Shown: in pieces, positions 6,003 to 11,343 of the stretch
How the letters are laid out: every line of letters starts with the position of its first letter
Numbering within the stretch: position 1 is the stretch's first letter
Assembly (NCBI GenBank): GCA_025927795.1
Contig: JAICKT010000123.1
Location: 1-11,343, forward strand
Origin: Parafilimonas sp.
GTDB taxonomy: Bacteria > Bacteroidota > Bacteroidia > Chitinophagales > Chitinophagaceae
Direction: 5' to 3'
DNA: 11,343 nt
Notes under the pieces: model-generated
What the model saw: only the letters and a program-made list of their open reading frames with translations
Told to the model about the DNA's origin: nothing
Databases searched by the model: none
Made by a program: the position numbers and the translations under genes

Positions 6003-6304
6003 TCATTCAGAAGACGCAAACCCAATAACAAGCAATGGCAAGTTGGCGAAACCAAACAAATCAATTTGAATTGATCCTGGTATGCCCTCTATTACACCGC
6101 CTTCGGGATCTACGGTTTGAGAACCTCTAAGATTTTCAAACCGCATCCGGTCAGAACTTGCAGTGGCAGTTGCAATTACATTACCATATTCATCTACCTC
6201 TGATGATTCACTCCATACATTTCTTTGAAAAGAGATAAAAGGAGTGTCGAATGAAAGTCCGCCAACCTTACCTCAGAATGCACACGCGCTGAATACTTAA
6301 GCAT
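6003..6304 (-). pseudogene. Third gene of the MACPF operon, unknown, broken by a 1-base deletion
   Basis: An 89-codon frame (6003-6272) has no ATG, GTG or TTG near its 5' end. The neighbouring frame begins with an ATG at 6302-6304 that overlaps the stop of the preceding gene (ATGCTTAA) and reads MLKYSARVHSEVRL. Restoring one G in TTGGCGG (~6262-6268) joins it to GGLSFDTPFISFQRNVWSE and on to LPLLVIGFASSE, giving about 100 residues. The start-stop overlap is typical of translational coupling, so this was a designed operon member. No family is recognised. Its short R-M-R-F-E-N-L piece recalls G-M-R-F-E-N-F in the 151-residue neighbour, perhaps by chance. Whether the deletion is biological or a sequence error is open. 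Confidence 0.55.
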
Positions 6305-6752
6305 CAGCTAGAAATCCTCTATAAATTGTATAAAGGCTTCTCGGTTCATCGCGTACTGCCAAAATAAAATTCCAAAGGTTCACATGCACCTGACCGGGTG
6401 CAATTTGATGAGTCACCCCATTAAGAAAGCGGATATGCTGCCTTATCACATCGTCAAAGCTTAATGCAGCACTTTTGAAATCCTCATCGCCAAGCGTTTC
6501 GTCGAAACTTCCACCTTCTAACTCAACACGAACGTGCCCTGCTACCTGCACGAGAAAATTTTCAAAGCGCATTCCAGGTGGTAAACCTCCAGATGTTTGC
6601 TGCACGTTGAAAAAATCTCTGCTGATGTAGTCGTCAAAATTATTTTCATCAAGCACATGATTAAAAATTTGCCATGTGCGGTCACCTTCTTCGCTGGCGC
6701 TTGCTTCAAAGAGCACCAGACCCCGGTTTGCCCGGTCTTGCCATGTTGCCAT
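6297..6752 (-). CDS. Unknown 151-residue acidic protein, MACPF operon partner
   Basis: Starts 27 bases after the MACPF stop, with the same orientation. The sequence is acidic and has no signal peptide, membrane segment or cysteine. Visible features are an N-terminal helix-rich part (TWQDRANRGLVLFEASASEE), the acidic segment VLDENNFDDYISRDFF (34-49), a G-G-L-P-P-G turn before MRFENFLVQVAGHVRVELEGG (61-81), and a C-terminal helix plus WNFILAVRDEPRSLYTIYRG. I do not recognise a family. Some eukaryotic and bacterial MACPF proteins work with a small membrane-binding partner (aegerolysins), but none of that family's pattern is visible here. A role as partner, immunity factor or chaperone of the MACPF protein is inferred only from the gene order. 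Confidence 0.75.
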   Translation of the reverse strand: MATWQDRANRGLVLFEASASEEGDRTWQIFNHVLDENNFDDYISRDFFNVQQTSGGLPPGMRFENFLVQVAGHVRVELEGGSFDETLGDEDFKSAALSFDDVIRQHIRFLNGVTHQIAPGQVHVNLWNFILAVRDEPRSLYTIYRGFLADA

Positions 6753-6779
6753 TGTGTATAATTTAAATTGATTAATTAG

Positions 6780-8360
6780 TTAAGGTTTAATACCGCGTGG
6801 TAAAGACGGTGGTCCTAGGTGAATTTTCATCGATGTGTTAAAGCCTCTTTTCCCAGCCGGAGTTAAGCTGTTAAGAATAGCTTGTTTGCCTGGCCCCATT
6901 ACCGTATCCCCTTGACCCCCTAATGCAGGATCGCCAAACAGCCCCGTGCCAATATCAAATCCTAATATAAAAAATGCATCGTTCTCACCTGTTCGTGCAG
7001 CTGACAATACCGGAGTAGCTAAGGCTATCTTAGCACCTGTATTTACAAATCCCTGGTTTTTATTACGAACTAGATAATATGATAAAGCGGTCTTATAACC
7101 CTCTCTTTCATCAAAAGGTAAGCCTTCTCCAATTTTGTCTTTTCCGGGTCCCGGCAAGGTATCCATTCCGTTATTCATGCCGAAAGCAATATTGAACCCG
7201 CGTTTGCTGGCTTCATCAGGTAAACTGTTGCGCAGCATTACCGCCAATAAATCCTGACTGACGTTAAATGCGCCCCTTGTCAGCAATGCGTCATCTGCTC
7301 TTTTGGACAGAACAGGTTTTATAAATTTACTGATATCAAACGATGTGAACTTACACTGATCTGCATTTATGGAGCATTTTTTTGCTTCTTGTTGCATGAT
7401 ATTAATAGAATTTACAACTTCATCCAGGTCTGCGCTAATTTTAGAACGGGTGAGTGTCTTTCCATCCGGGTTCTCAAAATCCTCGAAGTGTTGAAGAATG
7501 TAGCGAAAATCATCACGCAAAGAGAGGAATTGGAAACGCTTTTTTCCTAAATCTTCAAGTACGTCTTGCTGGTTCTGTATGTCTATGTAATTAAATTTAT
7601 CGTTTGGATTGTTAAGCACTTTGTAATCCTGTACCAAAGCAAAATATGGAAACGCCTTGTCACCGGCCACATCAAGTGGAAACTGCCTGGCAGTTTTCAT
7701 TATATCATCAAGATTTAAATCCGCCATTGAAATTGTGCCCTGCCGAAAAACATGTACATTAACAGCCAGGTGAGAGCTACTTCTATCTGTTTCCGATTTT
7801 ATCGTAGTAGTTAAGGATGCACCAGCTCCTGGAGTGCCAAACCCAAGTTGAACCGCCTCAGCCACATTTTCTTTTTCTTCTTGACTCGAACCTGTTATTT
7901 GATAAATGGCGAAAAATTCGCCCCCTTTTTTTATGCCCAAAATAAAAGAATCACCAAAACGCTCACGAAATCGTTGAGGATTATTATTGACTAGTAATTG
8001 GTTTGCCTCAGGAGAAAAAACGGGGTTGTCAATAGTTTCAACCGCATTTTGGACGCTGGTTTTAATTACAACGTATATAGAGAAACTGGAAAAATCAAAT
8101 GTATTTGCATATTCGGTTTTGGAATTTCCCGAAAACCCCATGTAAGATCCGCCAGCGTCAATTGTTTCTCCGAGCGTTTTATGGAGAGATTCAACATCCT
8201 GAATAATAGTGCAGTCAAGGGTAACCTGCTGCCCAATTGCGCCAGCTAAGGCAGAAACAGTTCCCATCACTGCGGGCACAGGTTGTGCATTGCCTGTAAG
8301 CCGGTCATAACCTTGGCCCACTTTCATGCCATCTATAAAAGGTATCGTGCGCATTGCCAT
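6780..8360 (-). CDS. MACPF/perforin-like protein with duplicated C-terminal GPG-motif domain
   Basis: 526 residues. Near the start, VGQGYDRLTG (14-23) matches the G-x-G-Y/F-D opening of MACPF domains. A serine-rich strand region FSGNSKTEYANTFDFSSFSI (76-95) follows. Then comes FGDSFILGIKKGGEFFAIY (135-153), in the place of the MACPF signature [YW]-G-[ST]-H-[FY]-I-x(n)-G-G. A glycine/serine-rich stretch VAEAVQLGFGTPGAGASLTT (167-186) could be a membrane-inserting hairpin. After a linker with C329 and C336, the C-terminal part holds two related units: GFNIAFGMN...GPGKDKI...GYKTALSY (388-428) and GFDIGTGLFGDP...GPGKQAI...GFNTSMKIHL (467-515). No signal peptide is present. The family inserts ring-shaped pores into membranes (complement, perforin, Bacteroides antimicrobial proteins). 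The target here is unknown. First gene of a three-gene operon. ATG at 8358-8360 is taken; the one two codons later is an alternative. Confidence 0.65.
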   Translation of the reverse strand: MAMRTIPFIDGMKVGQGYDRLTGNAQPVPAVMGTVSALAGAIGQQVTLDCTIIQDVESLHKTLGETIDAGGSYMGFSGNSKTEYANTFDFSSFSIYVVIKTSVQNAVETIDNPVFSPEANQLLVNNNPQRFRERFGDSFILGIKKGGEFFAIYQITGSSQEEKENVAEAVQLGFGTPGAGASLTTTIKSETDRSSSHLAVNVHVFRQGTISMADLNLDDIMKTARQFPLDVAGDKAFPYFALVQDYKVLNNPNDKFNYIDIQNQQDVLEDLGKKRFQFLSLRDDFRYILQHFEDFENPDGKTLTRSKISADLDEVVNSINIMQQEAKKCSINADQCKFTSFDISKFIKPVLSKRADDALLTRGAFNVSQDLLAVMLRNSLPDEASKRGFNIAFGMNNGMDTLPGPGKDKIGEGLPFDEREGYKTALSYYLVRNKNQGFVNTGAKIALATPVLSAARTGENDAFFILGFDIGTGLFGDPALGGQGDTVMGPGKQAILNSLTPAGKRGFNTSMKIHLGPPSLPRGIKP

Positions 8361-8492
8361 CCAAATAAATTTTATAAGTTAATCCAATACATTTCAAAAT
8401 CGATATTGCTGACTAAATTTCATCTTCAACAATCGCCTGAAGTCTTCTATATCGTTTGCTATCACTTTTTGCATCAAAAATTTATTCGTTTG

Positions 8493-8579
8493 CTTGCCTT
8501 GCATCATTTTTGTACCCTGTATAGCAACAATTTCAAACCTGAAAAGATTAGCATCTTTAAATTGCAAGACTTGCCACAA
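8493..8579 (-). pseudogene. Remnant of a DUF4440/NTF2-like gene (C-terminal strands)
   Basis: The minus strand reads WQVLQFKDANLFRFEIVAIQ followed by GTKMMQGK. This matches the last strand pair of the intact protein at 4573-5022 (WMYIFHKEGDDWKIVAMQGT then RMEQ). At DNA level CCCTGTATAGCAACAATTTC faces CCCTGCATGGCAACAATCTT. The rest of that gene is missing; about 480 bases have gone relative to the intact module. The frame runs on past the domain end toward the MACPF gene to a stop at 8394. It stands in the same position behind an AraC copy as the intact gene does. Confidence 0.6.
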
Positions 8580-8676
8580 AGTCTATTGCTGCCATAAAAA
8601 TATCAGCACAAGTGAGTAAACAATGAAGCCTTCATGGAATACAATAGGTGGTAACAAAAAATTAGCAAACAAAATT

Positions 8677-8684
8677 CAAAAATA
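8677..8684 (-). promoter_or_regulatory. Possible Bacteroidota -7 element (TATTTTTG)
   Basis: Exact TAnnTTTG match on the minus strand, 11 bases from the duplicated block, mirroring the one at 5214-5221. No TTG at the expected -33 distance. Could be a vestigial promoter of the lost DUF4440 copy. Confidence 0.25.
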
Positions 8685-8694
8685 ACTTGTAGAT

Positions 8695-8763
8695 TATTGA
8701 GAAAATAGTAAAAACACGACAACTTTTGATTACCCGATTATTGTATGATCTTCTTCAAAAAGA
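8695..8763. repeat. Duplicated 69-bp block spanning an AraC stop codon (copy 2)
   Basis: Second copy of the block at 5233-5301, with four mismatches. It covers the last 11 codons and stop of AraC copy 2 plus the 35 bases beyond. Confidence 0.85.
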
Positions 8764-9563
8764 AATGTATTCTTAAAGAACGCTTTTGGTGTATCGCCGG
8801 AGAATCTTTTGAAGTCTTTTATCAGGTGCATCTGGTCAAAATAACCGGTTTGATGAGCAAATAGACGTCCAGTTCGTTTTCAGATTTTGCTGTTTTACTT
8901 CAAATGCATGGTTGAAGCGGGTAATACAGCAAAGCAGTTTTGGCCACATGCCTGTTGGCAGATGAAACAAGCGTTCAAAATTCCGTACGCTCATATTGGC
9001 ATTTCATGTTAACACATCAACATTAACAAATCCTGGATTTCTTGCAATTAACTGAATAGCACAGCTGACGCCGTTATCACATATAGACTTTTGTTTCTTC
9101 CGATATGATAATAGAAATGCATCTGCCAATGCTCCCATTTCAACTGAGTTGTTAGCATCGTATAACTGTTCATGCAGCAAATTAATTTCCGCATTAAAAA
9201 CATCTTCGCTCAGAATTATCCGGTTAATAATATAGGAAGAAGGAATTTTGAAAATCCTGGTAAAGCCGTCGGTTTAAAAATTATGTGAAAAAAAGAATAG
9301 GAACCATTAAAATGTATATTCCCATTGTATTGCGAAGACATACCAAGAATATCACAAGGTACTCCTGTTTTTAAGATTTCACGAGTAACGGGATGTGCTA
9401 ACTTAAGAGGCAAAGCCTTGAAGAAAAAGTGTATGCTTGCTTCATGAGAAGCAAACCAGGGTTTTATAAGATGAGAACCATTGGTATCAAACTCACGGTA
9501 CACATAGCGAGCGATGTATAGCATTAAGGCAGGCGCCGGTGTAATTTCAACAGTGGTAACCAT
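8730..9563 (-). pseudogene. AraC-family transcriptional regulator, decayed copy 2
   Basis: The start MVTTVEITPAPALMLYIARY opens the Bacteroidota-type AraC effector domain (FASHEASIHFFFKALPLKL, GMSSQYNGNIHFNGSYSFF). A 1-base loss near 9268-9271 shifts the frame. The continuation reads GFTRIFKIPSSYIINRI, then LLHEQLYDANNSVEMGALAD. An in-frame TGA (9004-9006) interrupts just before NANMSVRNFERLF, the first HTH helices. An extra base in AAA (8859-8861) shifts the frame again, leading to YFDQMHLIKDFKRFSGDTPK and FEEDHTIIG with TAA at 8730-8732. The total of 834 bases equals 278 codons, the same size as copy 3 once repaired. As written, only 115 residues without DNA-binding domain can be made. It starts 59 bases downstream of copy 3, in tandem. 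Confidence 0.85.
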
Positions 9564-9622
9564 GTTGCTCTTAAAATTTGATATTAAAGATTGATGATTT
9601 TCTTTTATATCATTTGCTGGAC

Positions 9623-10461
9623 CTAATCAGTATAAGTTTCTACAAACAGCGGGGTTTCTTTCAACAACACCGAAGGCGCATCACCGGAGAATTTCTTAAA
9701 GTCTTTTATCAGGTGCATCTGATCGAAGTAACCGGTTTGGTAGGCAATATCTGTCCAGCGGAGGTGCGGGTTGCGAAGCTTCATTGTAAGTGCATGATTA
9801 AAGCGTGTAATGCAGCAATACAGCTAATACAGCTTGGCGGGCATGCCGGTGTACTCCATAAAATGGCGCTCAAAATTGCGGATGCTCATGTTTACAGTAA
9901 CCGCAAGCGTATCAATATTTATCAATCCATTTTGAATGTTGATTGAATGTATAATGTGCGAAATCCTGTTTGTATCGCTTATACTTTTTTGTTGCTGTAA
10001 ACGGCTTACAAGATAGGCATTGGTTGCAACAGCCATTTGTTGCACATTAGTGCAATAAAAAAGCTGTTCATGCAAAATATTTATGCTGTCATCAACCAGT
10101 TCTTCACTCCATGCAATCTTATTCAGCACTTCTGATGATGGTATGCCAAACAATCTTTGTAACCCATGCGGTGTAAACACAATTTCAAAAAAAGAATAGT
10201 AGCCGCTAAACGTCATCTCACCTCCAAACTGGGAAGACATGCCGTTGACGCCCGAACGTTTGCCTGTTTTTAAGACAACGCCTGTTGCAGGGTCGGTAAG
10301 CTTAACCGCAAGCCTTTAAAGAAAAAATCCATCGCAATTTCATGTACCGCATGTTTTAGTTTTGAAACATCAAAGCCATAGGTATTAAACTCCCTGTATA
10401 AATAACAGCGTACGTAAGACGCTAGTAAAGGCGAAGGCTTTACTTCGGAAGTGGTAATCAT
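9623..10461 (-). pseudogene. AraC-family transcriptional regulator, decayed copy 3
   Basis: Best-preserved copy. The effector domain starts MITTSEVKPSPLLASYVRCY and continues through VHEIAMDFFFKGL. A 1-base loss (one A of a run near 10299-10305) shifts the frame, after which KLTDPATGVVLKTGKRSGVN and GMSSQFGGEMTFSGYYSFF follow. The HTH domain has LAVTVNMSIRNFERHFMEYT, then a TAG at 9824-9826, then CCITRFNHALTMKL, WTDIAYQTGYFDQMHLIKDF and the tail FVETYTD with TAG at 9623-9625. The internal TAG lies inside a 9-base near-duplication. Without the two lesions the protein would be about 276 residues, a normal AraC/XylS length. The likely role was sensing a small molecule and activating nearby genes. 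Confidence 0.85.
9624..9636. repeat. Third copy of the 13-bp repeat
   Basis: TAATCAGTATAAG, identical to both units at 5891-5916. Here it covers the end of the last AraC codons and part of the stop (minus strand TTATACTGATTA). Confidence 0.85.
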
Positions 10462-10661
10462 GTTGCTTCACAATTAGTGTTCGTAATTTATGATGTTTTT
10501 TTCATAAACTGATCATGACATTTTGTGCTTTGTCAATACCTGTTCCTTTAAACGTCGTCTTGTGCTTGTTTTCTTCTTGGCAGATGAAAGATAACGTGGA
10601 GGATTTCAACAGCCCGACTACACCATGCGCTATAATTGCATGCCGATAAAGGAATTACCGA
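10462..10661. other. Spacer between UbiD gene and AraC copy 3
   Basis: 200 bases without a gene. The 15 bases before the AraC start (TGAAGCAACATG on minus) resemble those before copy 2 (AGAGCAACATG), supporting tandem duplication that includes the leader. No TAnnTTTG element and only a 5-bp hairpin (10624-10642) were seen. Confidence 0.5.
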
Positions 10662-11343
10662 TTATGTATTTGCCACCGCTTCTTCACCATACATTTGGCT
10701 TTTAAATTTCAAGGATGGTGAAGGAATAAACTGCCCTAATCCCAGCCGCGTCCACTTCTCATCAACTGAAGCGATTGTTTTGTCATCTGCGATAATAATA
10801 TTTGGCCAGTCGCGGTAAAAGTCATCAAATTCTTTTGTCTTTAAAGTACCATCAAAGCCAATACAGGCAACGTAATCAGCAGGATTTTCCGATAGAAATC
10901 TCTTTGCAATATAATGATCCCGACGGGGGTCAAGATTATTACAAAAGCGCCAAAGTGCAACTGGTAAATCATTGGGATCAACAGAGTGTTCGACATACAA
11001 AATCATTTTAACCCCTTCAATGATTCTCATTTCGCAAATCGCCTCATGTAATTTTCTCAAATGCTCTTTCTTGTTTTTTTGAACAGAAATAATTAAACAG
11101 GGAATATCTTTCGCCAGCAAAGAATCATTAATCGCTTTTATTTCCGGAAAAATATTCATTAATTCCGCTGTGGAGTTATTTGTATAACGTGGATGCATAG
11201 ACGAAAAATGTTGCTCTTTTTCTTCTTCAAATTTAAATGTTCCGTCAATACACATTTTCCCGCCGAAACCCATTTTACTACAACTATGATCTAACACGTC
11301 CATTGGCCCTTGTGAAAAATAAATATCTGTGGAAGGATTGAGA
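10662..11343 (-). CDS. UbiD-family decarboxylase, C-terminal part (partial)
   Basis: Open to the right edge in the frame whose first full codon starts at 11342, so the internal ATG at 11301-11303 is not the true start. The visible 226 residues begin NPSTDIYFSQGPMDVLDH and SCSKMGFGGKMCIDGTFKFE, the hallmark of the third UbiD domain (D-x-L-D-H-x-x-x-x-x-G-x-G-x-K-x-x-I-D). GVKMILYVEHSVDPNDLPVA, LWRFCNNLDPRRD and GLGQFIPSPSLKF follow. UbiD enzymes are prenylated-FMN decarboxylases. In Bacteroidota the long form is usually annotated in menaquinone (futalosine) or polyprenylbenzoate decarboxylation. The prFMN-binding and catalytic E-D-E residues lie outside the window. It is the first gene upstream of the AraC copies, with a 200-base gap and no sign of co-regulation. 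Confidence 0.88.
   Translation of the reverse strand, partial: LNPSTDIYFSQGPMDVLDHSCSKMGFGGKMCIDGTFKFEEEKEQHFSSMHPRYTNNSTAELMNIFPEIKAINDSLLAKDIPCLIISVQKNKKEHLRKLHEAICEMRIIEGVKMILYVEHSVDPNDLPVALWRFCNNLDPRRDHYIAKRFLSENPADYVACIGFDGTLKTKEFDDFYRDWPNIIIADDKTIASVDEKWTRLGLGQFIPSPSLKFKSQMYGEEAVANT

Larger units (their letters stand above)
8361..8729. other. Junction region between MACPF operon and AraC copy 2
   Basis: This 369-base stretch has no intact gene. It holds the DUF4440 remnant (8493-8579), an open tail running from it toward the MACPF start (8394-8492), and spacer DNA after the AraC copy that keeps partial similarity to the spacer at 5150-5267. The promoter of the MACPF operon should lie here. 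No convincing -33/-7 pair was found. Confidence 0.5.

Noticed and set aside
6297..6752. Aegerolysin as identity of the MACPF partner
   Set aside because: Size and gene order fit, but no aegerolysin sequence pattern is visible, so the gene is left unnamed.
7998..8249. Plus-strand open frame of 83 codons
   Set aside because: Antisense to the MACPF gene, with no supporting feature.
4573..9563. Insertion sequence or prophage as cause of the duplications
   Set aside because: No transposase, integrase, terminal inverted repeats or tRNA target was found in the window.
9578..9946. Plus-strand 122-codon frame
   Set aside because: It mirrors the C-terminal half of AraC copy 3, whose minus-strand translation is clearly AraC.
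10624..10642. Hairpin as terminator of the UbiD gene
   Set aside because: Only a 5-bp stem with a long loop and no T-run.
10636..11011. Plus-strand frames of 60 and 69 codons
   Set aside because: Antisense to the UbiD gene.

Overview
The window reads as a low-GC Bacteroidota chromosome segment, most like Chitinophagaceae. The evidence is the protein families (N-terminally divergent AraC regulators of the Bacteroidota type, NTF2-like secreted proteins, a serine hydrolase with the C-terminal domain common in this phylum, a menaquinone-type UbiD decarboxylase), the AT-rich spacers, and the near absence of Shine-Dalgarno sequences. All genes but one lie on the minus strand. No RNA gene, transposase or CRISPR array was seen.

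Left part (1-5022): the 3' end of a plus-strand sugar phosphate isomerase/epimerase faces a strong, probably bidirectional hairpin terminator (195-231). Beyond it, on the minus strand, lie a class C beta-lactamase-fold protein whose three catalytic motifs are all replaced (270-1685), a remnant of another serine-hydrolase tail (1735-1827), an NTF2/SnoaL-like lipoprotein with a probable 1-base frameshift near its end (1890-2348), a CxxCH plus prenyltransferase-like all-helical protein (2441-3469) directly downstream of an exported ankyrin-repeat protein (3483-4484), and a secreted DUF4440/NTF2-like protein (4573-5022).

Middle and right (5268-10461): this is a field of decaying AraC-family paralogues. 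Two nearly full-length copies (9623-10461 and 8730-9563) are broken by frameshifts and stops. Two C-terminal fragments fused head to tail lie at 5268-5638. The copy at 8730-9563 is followed by a remnant of a DUF4440 gene, just as the fragments at 5268-5638 are followed by the intact DUF4440 gene, so an AraC-NTF2 module was duplicated.

Between the two module copies sits a foreign-looking three-gene minus-strand operon (6003-8360): a MACPF/perforin-like protein without a signal peptide, an unknown 151-residue acidic protein, and an overlapping third gene that is visible only after restoring one base. A short Lrp/AsnC-ligand-domain-like gene (5639-5866) follows, with a strong Shine-Dalgarno and a perfect 13-bp tandem repeat upstream. 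The MACPF operon is the best candidate for an undescribed system, possibly a pore-forming toxin or antagonism locus.

The right edge (10662-11343) holds the C-terminal part of a UbiD-family decarboxylase. Several otherwise good reading frames are broken by single-base length changes, often in short homopolymers, so part of the apparent decay could be sequence error. The in-frame stops and large deletions in the AraC/NTF2 remnants cannot be explained that way.
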